Positions 16,834 to 26,563 are shown, numbered from the stretch's first letter. The stretch: 47,787 nt of DNA from Muribaculum sp. (GCA_023667055.1 JAMPAV010000001.1:111674-159460), one strand, 5' to 3'. Numbers and translations: made by a program. Notes: generated from the letters alone by a model not told the origin.

Positions 16834-18627
16834 TCAATTGAACGAGAGAGTGAGCGGAGTCATGCGCGCCTGAATAGGATCACGGCGAAGAATTTTAGCA
16901 GACTCACGAATGAGAGCAGATTCCGGACGCTCGCCAATTATTTCGCCCAGTTGCTGATTGAGCGAATTGAAACCCTCTTCTTTCATGATGTCCCAGAAAT
17001 CGGGTTTATACTTTGGATAGATAGCGATGCCGAACTTATCTTGCTTCAGCTTCGCCTGTTTTGCAGCGAAATTGACGGCATCATCAAGGGAACCAAGCTG
17101 ATCTACGAGTTTGAGTTTGAGAGCCTGACCTGCACAATAGACCCGACCTTCCGCAATGCGGCGCACGTATGACTCTTTCATATTACGACCCTTAGCCACA
17201 CGGCGGATGAAGCGTGAATACCCATCATTGATATACTTCTGAAGCACATTTAGTTGTTCAGGAGTGGGGTCATAGAAAAGAGAAATGTTCTTGCCAGGAT
17301 TTGTACTTACAGTCTGAGGGGTGACACCAAGTTTCTTGACAAGCCCTTCAGCAGAAGGGAACAGCCCGAAAATACCAATGGAACCTGTAATTGTGAGAGG
17401 GTCGGCAAAAATCTGATCAGCAGTGCACGAAATCCAATAACCGCCAGAGGCAGCATAGTCGCCCATGGAAACTACAAAGGGTTTTCCTTTGGATTTAAAA
17501 TAATCAAGAGCCTCGCCAATCTGTTCGCTGCCAAAAACAGACCCGCCTGGAGAATTAACGCGAAGCACGAGAGCCTTCACATGGTCATCATCGGCAAGTT
17601 TTGTAATCTGAGGCACGAGTTTATAGCAATCGATACCAGATTTGGTGTATTCGGCAATCTCACCAGTAGCATACAGGACAGCGACCTGATTCTTGTCGCC
17701 ATAATCACTACCCCAATTGGAATTGTCGGCAAGAGCCTGAGGAGAATAGTACTTCACATCCTTGCCGTCCTTACCTACCAGACGGCCAATGATATCATCC
17801 ATCTGGCGCTCATAGACCAGACGATCGACATATTTCTCCTTCATTATTTCCTTAGGCGATTGGAACATGATGAAATCATCAGCAGCCTTGTTCATGGCAT
17901 CATCGGCAAGAACCGGACGTGCCGTGGCAACAGATTTGCCAATATACTTCCACATATCACCATATAGAGTGTCGAGTTGGGCACGTGCCGGTTCGCTCAT
18001 CTGATTTGAGATATACGGTTCGGCGGCAGATTTGAAAGTGCCTACCTTAACAAGAGTCATCTTAACACCAATCTTATCAAGAAGATCCTTATAGAACAAA
18101 GTGGTGCCTCCAAGGCCAGAAATCTCAACCATGCCACCTGGATTAAGGAAAAGGCTGTCGGCCTGCGAAGCTACAAAATAGTCGCCCATGGTCATGGCAT
18201 CAGCGTATGCATATACTTTCTTGCCACTTTTCTTGAAATCCGCAATAGCCATGCGAATGGCATTGAGAGTGGCAGGAGAGGCAATGGGATGCCCACATTT
18301 GATATACATGGCCTTTATATTTTTGGACAGTTTACCCTCACGGATGCCATCGACGAGTACGTTAAGAGCCGTAGGTTGTTCGCTGCCACCAGTTGCAAGG
18401 GAAACAAAGTCAATTTGTCCTGACTCCGGGGTTTCGACTATCGTACCCGTAAGGTCGAGCACCATTACAGAATCCTTGCCAACCTTGGTGGAAGAAGATT
18501 CGTCGCCGGATCCAAGTTGTGCGGCCACACCAATAACCACAATAACTGCAACAAGACAGAAGAGGACCATGGCCATCCAAGCGCCGACGAAAGAAGAGAG
18601 CAGATTTAGGAAGAATTTTTTCAGCAT
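16834..18627 (-). CDS. sppA: Signal peptide peptidase A, 67-kDa type
   Basis: This is 597 residues, the long double-domain form that degrades leftover signal peptides at the cytoplasmic membrane. A single N-terminal transmembrane helix (about 16-37) is followed by two tandem S49 domains. The catalytic Lys is K199 (VGTFKSAAEPY) and the nucleophile Ser is S394 (GDYAASGGYW), matching the Lys/Ser dyad of the family. It heads the sppA-lpxK-punA-thiL cluster. A 7-bp repeat array lies directly upstream of the ATG. Confidence 0.95.
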   Translation of the reverse strand: MLKKFFLNLLSSFVGAWMAMVLFCLVAVIVVIGVAAQLGSGDESSSTKVGKDSVMVLDLTGTIVETPESGQIDFVSLATGGSEQPTALNVLVDGIREGKLSKNIKAMYIKCGHPIASPATLNAIRMAIADFKKSGKKVYAYADAMTMGDYFVASQADSLFLNPGGMVEISGLGGTTLFYKDLLDKIGVKMTLVKVGTFKSAAEPYISNQMSEPARAQLDTLYGDMWKYIGKSVATARPVLADDAMNKAADDFIMFQSPKEIMKEKYVDRLVYERQMDDIIGRLVGKDGKDVKYYSPQALADNSNWGSDYGDKNQVAVLYATGEIAEYTKSGIDCYKLVPQITKLADDDHVKALVLRVNSPGGSVFGSEQIGEALDYFKSKGKPFVVSMGDYAASGGYWISCTADQIFADPLTITGSIGIFGLFPSAEGLVKKLGVTPQTVSTNPGKNISLFYDPTPEQLNVLQKYINDGYSRFIRRVAKGRNMKESYVRRIAEGRVYCAGQALKLKLVDQLGSLDDAVNFAAKQAKLKQDKFGIAIYPKYKPDFWDIMKEEGFNSLNQQLGEIIGERPESALIRESAKILRRDPIQARMTPLTLSFN

Positions 18628-18634
18628 ACTCTTT

Positions 18635-18790
18635 GGTTAAGAGTTAAGAGTTAAGAGTTAAGAGTTAAGAGCAATGTCGCTAAATTAGAATTGTATTAAG
18701 GGGATTGAAGCCCCTTACACAGGAGGAAAACCGATGATTTCGGTGAATAATTTAGTGACATTAGAGTTAAGGGTTAAGGGTTAAGGGTTA
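18635..18790. repeat. Family-B MITE-like repeat in heptamer arrays, copy 4
   Basis: The unit 18673-18762 has the same terminal inverted repeats and the same two internal palindromes as the copies at 12301 and 12431. It is flanked by GAGTTAA (18635-18671) and GGGTTAA (18763-18790) arrays. The right array enters glmM: it supplies the glmM stop codon and the last codons, read as SLTLNP. Confidence 0.85.
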
Positions 18791-20168
18791 GGGAGGAGAT
18801 GACCTGCTTGATTTGGGAGGCGAGTGAATCGGCTTTCTCCATTGTCTCGGCCTCGCTGTAGATGCGGATAATCGGCTCGGTGTTTGATTTGCGGAGATGT
18901 ACCCAGGAGTCGGGGAAGTCAATCTTAACGCCATCAATGTCGGTTATGTCGCAGTCGGCAAACTTTTCTTTTACCGCGAGAAGAATAGCATCCACATCGA
19001 TTTCCGGGGTAAGCTGAATCTTATTTTTTGCAATCTGATATGCAGGATATGTTTTCTTGAGTTCGCTTACCTTCTTTCCGGATTTAGCGAGAAGAGTAAG
19101 GAATATGGCAACACCGACAAGCGCATCGCGCCCATAATGCAACTCCGGATAAATGACCCCGCCATTGCCTTCGCCACCGATGACAGCACCGGTCTCTTTC
19201 ATCTTGGCCACAACATTGACCTCACCTACGGCAGCGGCATTGTATTCGCATCCATGTCGGCGAGTAACATCACGCAAAGCGCGAGAACTGCTGAGATTAG
19301 AGACAGTGGAACCGGGAGTGTTAGCGAGAATATAATCAGCTACAGCCACGAGGGTATATTCCTCCACAAACATCTCACCATCTTCCATCACAATTGCCAG
19401 ACGATCGACATCAGGGTCAACCACAAAACCGACATCTGCTTTTGAGTTCTTCATTAAATCTGAAATCTGTGTGAGATTTTCCGGAATCGGTTCGGGGGTA
19501 TGGGCAAAACGACCGTTGGGTTCGCAATTAAGTTCTATGACATTTTCCACACCAAGTTGACGAAGCAGATTCGGAATAACAACACCACCAACAGAATTTA
19601 CAGCATCGACAGCGACAGTGAAGTTTGCATTTCTGATAGCGTCAACATCTACGAGCCTAAGATTCTTGACCATATCGATGTGACGTTGACCCCAGGTATT
19701 GTTGAGATACTCACGACCCAGCCCCATAACATCAGCGAAAGTGAAATCCTCTTCCTCGGCTATTCGAATCACCTCCTTTCCGGCAGCATCGGTAAGGAAC
19801 TCACCATTTGCATCGAGAAGTTTCAGAGCATTCCACTGAATCGGGTTGTGGCTTGCAGTCAAGATTATACCACCAAGGGCATTCTCACCGGTCACAGCGA
19901 GTTCTGTGGTGGGAGTAGTAGCAAGGTCGATGTAGATCACATCAAACCCCATAGCCAACAAAGTGCCATTGACCAAGTGAGCTACCATCGGGCCCGAGAT
20001 ACGCGCATCGCGACCTACTACAATCTTGCCGGTATTTCCACCGTTGGTTCTTTTTATATATTCAGCATAAGCAGCAGTGAACTTGACAATATCCACACCA
20101 CCAAGGCCATCGCCTGAACGGCCTCCGATGGTGCCTCTGATACCAGATATAGATTTAATAAGACTCAT
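18774..20168 (-). CDS. glmM: Phosphoglucosamine mutase (phosphohexomutase)
   Basis: It runs 464 residues from the ATG at 20168 (MSLIKSISGIRGTIGG); an upstream extension is encoded by an intergenic repeat and is rejected. GlmM turns glucosamine-6-P into glucosamine-1-P for peptidoglycan and LPS. The active-site phosphoserine is S106 (TASHNP), the Mg loop is DPDVDRL, the sugar-binding loop is GGEGNGGV, and the phosphate loop is RKSNTEPIIRIY. The Bacteroidetes enzyme could also act on phosphomannose. The C-terminal six residues come from a heptamer repeat. Confidence 0.9.
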   Translation of the reverse strand: MSLIKSISGIRGTIGGRSGDGLGGVDIVKFTAAYAEYIKRTNGGNTGKIVVGRDARISGPMVAHLVNGTLLAMGFDVIYIDLATTPTTELAVTGENALGGIILTASHNPIQWNALKLLDANGEFLTDAAGKEVIRIAEEEDFTFADVMGLGREYLNNTWGQRHIDMVKNLRLVDVDAIRNANFTVAVDAVNSVGGVVIPNLLRQLGVENVIELNCEPNGRFAHTPEPIPENLTQISDLMKNSKADVGFVVDPDVDRLAIVMEDGEMFVEEYTLVAVADYILANTPGSTVSNLSSSRALRDVTRRHGCEYNAAAVGEVNVVAKMKETGAVIGGEGNGGVIYPELHYGRDALVGVAIFLTLLAKSGKKVSELKKTYPAYQIAKNKIQLTPEIDVDAILLAVKEKFADCDITDIDGVKIDFPDSWVHLRKSNTEPIIRIYSEAETMEKADSLASQIKQVISSLTLNP

Positions 20169-20177
20169 ATTTTTAAA

Positions 20178-20212
20178 TGCACAATTCACAATGCACAATT
20201 CACAATATTCAG
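20178..20212. repeat. CAATTCACAATGCA-type tandem repeat upstream of glmM
   Basis: About two and a half 14-bp units lie just upstream of the glmM start. They match the arrays at 748-777 and 8261-8288. Confidence 0.65.
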
Positions 20213-20263
20213 CATTGTAAAAAATTAAACAATAATTATTCTATCATTAACACTAAATTTATC

Positions 20264-20353
20264 ACAAGGCGTCCCTCCGGGACTACATTGCTTTCGGTAT
20301 ATTACCCCGGACTTTAAGTCCGGGGTTTTATCACTAATCAGCCCTCCGGGCTG
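20264..20353 (+). repeat. Three-hairpin repeat (family A), copy 4
   Basis: The same three palindromes occur in the same order as at 394-489. Here the middle one reads CCCCGGACTTTAAGTCCGGG. It lies between the DUF4827 gene and glmM, and ends about 12 bases past the DUF4827 stop. Confidence 0.75.
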
Positions 20354-20365
20354 AATTGACTGAGG

Positions 20366-20947
20366 TTAATATTCGGCTTTGAAATAGCGTGTATTTACAA
20401 GGAAAGGGATACAGGTGGTGTTTTCCTGAGAGAAACCATAATATGACTTGAGGAGGATATTAACCTCAGAATCATATCCGAGATAACTGACAGGCATTTG
20501 TATGCCCGACCCAAACTGGGAGGAGGAAGACACGCGATAGTTTTGATAAATGAAATAAGTATTCCCGACAGATGTAAGGAAATCATCCTGATTTCCTTCG
20601 CCAGTGACAGAGAGAGAGTTGTCGTTGTACATAGTCTCGATATTGTAGCGTGTGAAAGTGAAATAGACCTGGTCGCCGGCGGCCGGAATCTTTCTGTCGC
20701 CCACTTTCAGCACCTGCATATACACATATCCGTCGTCGTCAAGACGATAGTATGGCGCATCAGGACCGACTTCAAAAATGCTATCGGCAGGAATCTCATT
20801 GCAGACGCGGTGCTGGGCAAGAAACCAATTGCTTACTTTCTGTTCCTTACGAAGCAAGTCGGAATAACTTTCGGATTTGCTGCATGAAGCAGACACAATA
20901 CCAATCAAGGCAAGGAAATATAAGGGGATTCTTTTATTCAGTTTCAT
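20366..20947 (-). CDS. DUF4827 family lipoprotein
   Basis: This is 193 residues. A lipoprotein signal ends in the lipobox SASC (Cys at about 21), so the protein is probably in the outer membrane or on the surface. The body (DLLRKEQKVSNWFLAQHRV, then GDQVYFTFTRYNIET) matches the DUF4827 proteins of Bacteroidales, which have an FKBP-like look but no known activity. It lies 17 bases after the NrnA-like gene and probably shares its transcript. Confidence 0.82.
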   Translation of the reverse strand: MKLNKRIPLYFLALIGIVSASCSKSESYSDLLRKEQKVSNWFLAQHRVCNEIPADSIFEVGPDAPYYRLDDDGYVYMQVLKVGDRKIPAAGDQVYFTFTRYNIETMYNDNSLSVTGEGNQDDFLTSVGNTYFIYQNYRVSSSSQFGSGIQMPVSYLGYDSEVNILLKSYYGFSQENTTCIPFLVNTRYFKAEY

Positions 20948-20964
20948 GTAGATATGAAAATTTT

Positions 20965-22020
20965 CTAAATTTGGAAATAATCAAGTTTTTCAGTTCTTCC
21001 TTTCAGATACTGAGCATATTTAGGCAACGACTCAATCAAGATCTTTCTGCAATCCTGGAGAGAGCCATTGAATTCAGCACCGGCAGCCATCACGTGTCCG
21101 CCGCCGGCAAAGAGTTCCTTGCAAATCAAATTGACCGGGAAGTCAAGGATACTTCTGGCCGAAACCTTCACACAATCGGAATCCTCACGCAGGAAGAAAC
21201 TGAAAGTTATGCCACGGATTTCGGTGGGACGATTGACCAGACCTTCCGTATCGCCTTTCTCATAATGAAACCTTTCGCATTCCTCCTTGTCAAGACAAAT
21301 AATTGAAGCGTGATATTCAGGGAAAATCTCCATTTTGTTGGCAATGGCATACGCTTCAAGTTTAAGAGCACCGAAACTTTTCTCAACAAGGGCGAGACGC
21401 ACGATACGATTTTTATCACACCCCTTGTCGATGAGCCTCTGAAGGATCTCATATATGTCGGGACTCTTACAATTTACAGTGAAATTTTTTGTGTCGGTGA
21501 TGAAACCGGTCAGCAGGCAGGTGGCGGCGTCGAGGTTCATCTGATTGTAAAGGCCAAGATCAGCCATCAGGCGGAAAGACAATTCGCAGGTGCTCGACAT
21601 GTCGGGGAAAGAGAAAATGACATCAGCGAAGTCGGAAGGCTCAACATGATGGTCCACCAACACCTTCGGACAAACGGCGTCATCGAGGAGCGGCTGCATT
21701 TTGTCGATACGCGAAGGCTGATTGAAATCGCAACAGATAATGAGATCGGCCTCTCTGAAAAGCCTTGCGCAATAATCTTCATGACGTGTGAAAATTGCCA
21801 GAGAATCGAAGCCGGGGAGGAAAGACAAAGAGCGGGGAGCATTGTCGGGGACAACTACAGAAACAGACTTTCCGAGCGACCTGAGGACATGCATCCAACC
21901 AAGAGTGCTGCCAATGGCATCACCATCCGGGCGCACATGGCAAGTGAGCACAATTGAAGAAGCCCCATTTATGAGGGCATCAAATTTGTGAACCTTTCTT
22001 GTATCTAAAAAATTTATCAT
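20965..22020 (-). CDS. nrnA: DHH family phosphoesterase, NrnA-like
   Basis: This is 351 residues. The DHH domain has HVRPDGDAIGSTLG, ICCDFNQPSR, VLVDHHVEP and the DHHA1 domain with GGGHVMAAG near the C-terminus. Members degrade short oligoribonucleotides (nanoRNA) and some convert pAp to AMP; some close relatives cleave cyclic dinucleotides. The length fits NrnA. It is divergent from mazG across a 210-base gap. Confidence 0.88.
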   Translation of the reverse strand: MINFLDTRKVHKFDALINGASSIVLTCHVRPDGDAIGSTLGWMHVLRSLGKSVSVVVPDNAPRSLSFLPGFDSLAIFTRHEDYCARLFREADLIICCDFNQPSRIDKMQPLLDDAVCPKVLVDHHVEPSDFADVIFSFPDMSSTCELSFRLMADLGLYNQMNLDAATCLLTGFITDTKNFTVNCKSPDIYEILQRLIDKGCDKNRIVRLALVEKSFGALKLEAYAIANKMEIFPEYHASIICLDKEECERFHYEKGDTEGLVNRPTEIRGITFSFFLREDSDCVKVSARSILDFPVNLICKELFAGGGHVMAAGAEFNGSLQDCRKILIESLPKYAQYLKGRTEKLDYFQI

Positions 22021-22147
22021 TGATTATCAATCAATAGCAAAATATATAAATAACGATTAAGAGACGAAATCACAGATTCCGACTCAAAAAAATGGCTCAT
22101 CGGCGCATTTCAAAAGGCAAAGATAGCAATTTTTCGGGGATTTTTAG

Positions 22148-22155
22148 TAATTTTG
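22148..22155 (+). promoter_or_regulatory. Candidate -7 box for mazG-topB
   Basis: TAATTTTG fits TAnnTTTG and lies about 76 bases before the mazG ATG. The expected -33 TTTG is not well conserved (ATTTTT instead). Confidence 0.5.
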
Positions 22156-22230
22156 CACCATAAAATTCAAAAATGAACATTAAAAACTGAATACGGGGAA
22201 TTAAAACACCCTGCAAAACCGATACTGACC

Positions 22231-23016
22231 ATGCATACAAGAGAAGAAAAGATGGAAGCATTCGGGCGAATGCTCGATGTTCTCGACACGCTGCGCGAAA
22301 AATGTCCGTGGGACAGGAAACAGACCAATGAAAGCCTACGCTGCAACACGATAGAAGAAGTGTATGAATTGAGTGATGCGCTGACCGATGACGACGTGCC
22401 CAATATCAAAAAAGAGCTTGGCGATGTGCTTCTCCATGTGGCTTTCTATGGAAAGATAGCAGATGAAAAAGGACAATTCGACATAGCAGATGTATGCAAT
22501 GCGCTGACAGAAAAGCTAATATTCAGGCATCCACATATCTATGGCGATGTGACTGCCAAGACACCCAACGATGTGGCAGACAACTGGGAACAAATCAAGC
22601 TGAAAGAGAAAGGTGGAAACAAGACAGTGCTATCAGGAGTGCCCGGGTCGCTGTCGGCGCTGATCAAATCCTACAGAATACAGGAAAAGGCAGCCCATGT
22701 AGGCTTTGACTGGGAGAAGCCGGAACAAGTTTGGGACAAAGTGAAAGAAGAGATGATGGAGGTAGAGACCGAGATAAAATCGGGAAATGCTGAAAACATA
22801 GAAAAAGAATTCGGCGACTTATTCTTTTCATTAGTGAATGCGGCACGCCTTTATGACGTGGTGCCGGAGAATGCCCTTGAGCTTACCAACAAGAAATTTA
22901 TCAAGAGATTCAATTACTTAGAGGCAAAGGCAAAAGAGTCAGGCAAAAGCCTTAAGGAAATGACCTTGGCAGAAATGGATGAATATTGGGAGGAAGCGAA
23001 ACAGCATGAGCAGTAA
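22231..23016 (+). CDS. mazG: Nucleoside triphosphate pyrophosphohydrolase MazG
   Basis: This is 261 residues with two MazG-type all-alpha domains. The enzyme hydrolyses NTPs and dNTPs to monophosphates and PPi. The N-terminal domain has CPWDRKQTNESLRCNTIEE (the latter two Glu are metal ligands), YELSDAL and LGDVLLHVAFY; the C-terminal copy has EEMMEVETEI and EFGDLFFSLVNAARL. Its stop lies 11 bases before topB, so the two are co-transcribed. Confidence 0.95.
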   Translation: MHTREEKMEAFGRMLDVLDTLREKCPWDRKQTNESLRCNTIEEVYELSDALTDDDVPNIKKELGDVLLHVAFYGKIADEKGQFDIADVCNALTEKLIFRHPHIYGDVTAKTPNDVADNWEQIKLKEKGGNKTVLSGVPGSLSALIKSYRIQEKAAHVGFDWEKPEQVWDKVKEEMMEVETEIKSGNAENIEKEFGDLFFSLVNAARLYDVVPENALELTNKKFIKRFNYLEAKAKESGKSLKEMTLAEMDEYWEEAKQHEQ

Positions 23017-23027
23017 GAATCGAGGTT

Positions 23028-24851
23028 ATGATATTGTGTATCACTGAGAAACCGAGCGTAGGGGCAGACATAGCCAAGATACTTGGAGCAGAAGTGAGAC
23101 GTGACGGATATTTCGAGGGGCCGGAATATTGCGTGACGTGGACATTCGGGCATCTATGCGAGCTGAAAGACCCCTCGGACTACACGCCAGACTGGAAAAG
23201 GTGGTCGCTATCGGCATTACCGATGATTCCACCACGCTTTGGCATAAAGCTAAAAGATGACAAGGGAATACAGCATCAATTTGAAGTGATAGAGCGCCTG
23301 ATAAAGAGATGCGACAAAGTAATCAACTGTGGAGATGCCGGGCAAGAGGGAGAGCTTATCCAGCGGTGGGTGATGCAAAAGGCGGGATGCGACAAGCCCG
23401 TGGAACGTCTGTGGATATCATCGCTTACAGACGAATCAATCAGGGAAGGATTCAAGCACTTGAGGCCGGAGAAAGAACTTGAGCCACTTTATGTGGCAGG
23501 ATTATGCCGCGCCATAGGCGACTGGATACTTGGCATCAATGCCACAAGACTTTACACATTGAAATATGCCGACCGGAGCAATTACGAGAAAAAAAACATA
23601 CTATCGGTGGGCAGGGTGCAGACCCCGACGCTTGCTCTTGTGGTGAACCGACAGAAGGAGATAGAAAATTTTGTGCCGACCACAACATTTGAGTTGCGCA
23701 CAAAATACCGCGAAGTAGTGTTCACCTCAAACGTCAAGCCATTCAAAACAGAGGAGGATGGACAGGCAAAGCTGAAAGAGGCGGCTGAGAGCGAATTTGA
23801 GATCACAAATGTGACCAAGAAAAAGGCAAAGGAAGCACCTCCGAAACTGTTTGACCTTACCAGCCTCCAGGTAGAGGCCAACAAGAAGTATGGACTCAGC
23901 GCAGACGAAACCCTGAAAACAATCCAGGCGCTATATGAGAAGAAGTTGACGACATATCCCCGTGTGGATACGACTTATCTTACAGATGACATGTATCCCA
24001 AATGCGGGTCTATCCTGAACGGGCTGAAGCCATATCTGGAATTGATGCAACCAATCAGGGGAAAAAAACTGAAGAAAAGCAACAAGGTTTTTGACAACTC
24101 CAAGGTGACCGACCACCATGCAATCATACCGACGGGACAGGCACCCCAGATGCTTTCAAAACCGGAATGGCAGGTGTATGACCTTGTGGCGAAACGATTC
24201 ATATCAGTATTTTTCCCGGACTGCGTGTATGACCAGACCCAGATAAAAGGGAAGGCCGGGAAAATAGAGTTCAAGGCATCGGGAAAGAGAATAGACGAAC
24301 CGGGGTGGAGAACAGTGTATGAAAAGGAATCCGCAGGAGTGGCGGAGCCGAAATCGGCCAAAGAGGATGCGAAAGAATCGCCAATGCTTCCAGACTTCAA
24401 GGTGGGAGAAAGAGGAAGTCATGAGCCATTTCTCGGAAAGAAGACCACTACCCCACCAAGCTACTATACGGAGGGCACCCTTTTGAAAGCGATGGAAACA
24501 GCCGGAGCCTCAGTGGATGATGAGGAACTCAGAGAAGCATTAAAGGCAAACGGCATAGGGCGACCATCGACGAGGGCAGCCATCATAGAGATCCTCTACA
24601 AGAGGGGCTACATAAGAAAGCAGGGGAAATCCTTGCGTGCCACTGAGGCCGGAATAAACCTTATCGGTCTGATAAGAGAGGAACTTCTGAAGAGTGCCAA
24701 GCTCACCGGCATCTGGGAGGGAAGGCTCAGGGCAATAGAGAGAGGAGACTACAGTGCTCCCGAATTCATAAGCCAGCTGAAAGGGATGATCAATGAGATC
24801 ACCCTGTCGGTGCTAAAAGATTCTTCCAACAGGAGGATAAGCAATGAGTGA
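23028..24851 (+). CDS. topB: DNA topoisomerase III (type IA)
   Basis: This is 607 residues. It relaxes and decatenates DNA by passing single strands. The Toprim domain holds TEKPSVG (1-20) and the acidic motif CGDAGQEGEL (101-110). The catalytic Tyr is Y310 in LTTYPRVDT. GRPSTRAAII is in the C-terminal core. It has no zinc-finger tail. The size is right for the Bacteroidetes chromosomal enzyme. It is preceded by mazG and overlaps the next small gene by 8 bases. Confidence 0.95.
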   Translation: MILCITEKPSVGADIAKILGAEVRRDGYFEGPEYCVTWTFGHLCELKDPSDYTPDWKRWSLSALPMIPPRFGIKLKDDKGIQHQFEVIERLIKRCDKVINCGDAGQEGELIQRWVMQKAGCDKPVERLWISSLTDESIREGFKHLRPEKELEPLYVAGLCRAIGDWILGINATRLYTLKYADRSNYEKKNILSVGRVQTPTLALVVNRQKEIENFVPTTTFELRTKYREVVFTSNVKPFKTEEDGQAKLKEAAESEFEITNVTKKKAKEAPPKLFDLTSLQVEANKKYGLSADETLKTIQALYEKKLTTYPRVDTTYLTDDMYPKCGSILNGLKPYLELMQPIRGKKLKKSNKVFDNSKVTDHHAIIPTGQAPQMLSKPEWQVYDLVAKRFISVFFPDCVYDQTQIKGKAGKIEFKASGKRIDEPGWRTVYEKESAGVAEPKSAKEDAKESPMLPDFKVGERGSHEPFLGKKTTTPPSYYTEGTLLKAMETAGASVDDEELREALKANGIGRPSTRAAIIEILYKRGYIRKQGKSLRATEAGINLIGLIREELLKSAKLTGIWEGRLRAIERGDYSAPEFISQLKGMINEITLSVLKDSSNRRISNE

Positions 24852-25023
24852 AGAGTTGCAATATGTGATATTAGGAGTGATATTGCTGCTTTGTGTGGCA
24901 TACATAGCAAAAAAAGTCATCCGGACGAAGGGGAGGAAATCGTCCGGATGCTGTGGCTGTTCGTTGCAAAACGAGTGCAAGAAGCATGCTAAAGACTGCT
25001 ATCAGGAAGCTGACGGAGACTGA
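24844..25023 (+). CDS. Small Cys-rich single-pass membrane protein (FeoB-associated-like)
   Basis: This is a 59-residue frame. After MSEELQ there is a hydrophobic helix (residues 7-23, YVILGVILLLCVAYIA), then a basic stretch and a Cys cluster, SGCCGCSLQNECKKH, with one more Cys near the end. This is the pattern of the FeoB-associated Cys-rich membrane proteins (PF12669), which usually sit near iron transport genes; no feoB is in the window. It overlaps topB's end by 8 bases (translational coupling) and its 3' end overlaps the convergent MscS gene by 22. A role in metal or redox chemistry is inference. Confidence 0.75.
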   Translation: MSEELQYVILGVILLLCVAYIAKKVIRTKGRKSSGCCGCSLQNECKKHAKDCYQEADGD

Positions 25024-26465
25024 CCAACGGGCTTGCTGCCAGACGGTGTGGGGACATCGGTCTTAACAATAGTAGGATACGGCAGTCCAAACGGCACCTC
25101 ATCCGGCGGGAGCTGACGACCCATCACGCCCTCAAGTATGGTGGCACGAGATGATTCGTTTTCGAATACGAAGAGGTCGAATTTGGTGAGCATAACGGCA
25201 ATATGTTCGAACACAGCCGACTGAATACCCTCGTAAGCAATCCAAGCAGAAGTGCTCGTGAAGCAATATACCTGGAACGGAATGCCGTTGGCAGTCTGCT
25301 GAAGTGTATTTACAAAGAGGTCATCGACCGGTGAGATATTGGGGTTGCTCAGAAGCCACATCTTCATGTAGGCACGGAACATACCAAGGTTGGTATCAAT
25401 AGTGCCATCAGCAAGACCCTCAGGATTATTGACACAATATTCCTTGCCGGCCTCTTTCTGCTGCTTTTTCTTTGCAATCCAATCTTTCATCAAAGGAATC
25501 TCAGAGAGTCTGGCAAACAATTCTTCAGACGGCTCTACCACGCTTTCACTATCGATGAGATAAGTGCGGGCGATGCGGCGCGTATTGCTTTCCTGCATGG
25601 GCCGATATGTGGTGAAGGTGCCGCTTATGAGATTGTAGGGAGGTACGGAGGAAACAGTCTTGTCCCAGTTCTGGATTTTCACTTCTGTCAGGGTAACCTC
25701 CTGAACCGTGCCGTTGGCATTTGTGCCCTCAACTGCAATCCAGTCGCCAACATGGACAGAGTCGTTTTCAGAAAGCTGCACTCCGGCGACCAGTCCGAGA
25801 ATTGAATCCTTGAAAACCAACATCAGCACAGATGCGAAGACACCGATGCCTGCAAGAAGAGTTGCCGGAGACTTATCGACGAGGATTGAAATAACGCCTA
25901 TTCCAAACAGTATCCAGATGATGCCACAAATCAATTGGATAAGGCCTTTAAGAGGCAGTCTTCTCTTATTTTCTCTCTCATCGACATGATTCCATATTAT
26001 CTTCACGAGAATAGTGAAACAACGTGCCACGATGAACATCAAGTAAATCCAGGTGATACGCGACAGCCAGCTGCTGAGAGAAGAATGCTGCTGCATCGTG
26101 AACTGAATCATGATAAGGAAAAAGATGGCCGGCACGATTCTGGAGGCCTTGTGGAAGAAATGAGCCTTTGTCAATTCCTCATAGATATCCCCTTTCCATC
26201 TCTTGCCTATCTGGTCAACCACGAAGAGAATTACATACTGTGCGATAATACCGATACCCCATGAAATCAGGAATACCAGTACGGAATATACGAATAGTTC
26301 AAGAGTGGCATGATGTTCGAGACCAAGGTGGTCGAAAATCCATCCCACAGCAGTCATTATAACTTTAGCTATCTCGTATGTTCCGTCTTCTGCAACCGGG
26401 ACTACCACGGCAGGCATCTTGTCGCTGACATCACCTGCAATATTACATAATAGATGTGTATTCAT
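25002..26465 (-). CDS. MscS family mechanosensitive ion channel (YbdG/MscM-like)
   Basis: This is 487 residues. The N-terminal part has four to five transmembrane helices (about 50-190), and the MscS pore helix and beta domain follow (LLAGIGVFASVLMLVFKDSI, then GDWIAVEGTNANGTVQEV, then NWDKTVSSVPPYNLISGTF). The length, with an insert in the cytoplasmic part, resembles YbdG-type channels. It gates open under membrane tension to release osmolytes. It is transcribed alone and converges on topB and the small Cys-rich gene. Confidence 0.9.
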   Translation of the reverse strand: MNTHLLCNIAGDVSDKMPAVVVPVAEDGTYEIAKVIMTAVGWIFDHLGLEHHATLELFVYSVLVFLISWGIGIIAQYVILFVVDQIGKRWKGDIYEELTKAHFFHKASRIVPAIFFLIMIQFTMQQHSSLSSWLSRITWIYLMFIVARCFTILVKIIWNHVDERENKRRLPLKGLIQLICGIIWILFGIGVISILVDKSPATLLAGIGVFASVLMLVFKDSILGLVAGVQLSENDSVHVGDWIAVEGTNANGTVQEVTLTEVKIQNWDKTVSSVPPYNLISGTFTTYRPMQESNTRRIARTYLIDSESVVEPSEELFARLSEIPLMKDWIAKKKQQKEAGKEYCVNNPEGLADGTIDTNLGMFRAYMKMWLLSNPNISPVDDLFVNTLQQTANGIPFQVYCFTSTSAWIAYEGIQSAVFEHIAVMLTKFDLFVFENESSRATILEGVMGRQLPPDEVPFGLPYPTIVKTDVPTPSGSKPVGQSPSAS

Positions 26466-26563
26466 AGTGGAATAAATTTGACATTAAGTTTCAGGCTGAC
26501 GCTCATTATTACATGAACATTGTTTTAAATGTCAAACAATCCACACTACAAATCAGTTCACAT

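Noticed and set aside
20168..20198. Upstream extension of glmM
   Set aside because: It is encoded by an intergenic repeat; the conserved protein starts MSLIKSISGIRG.
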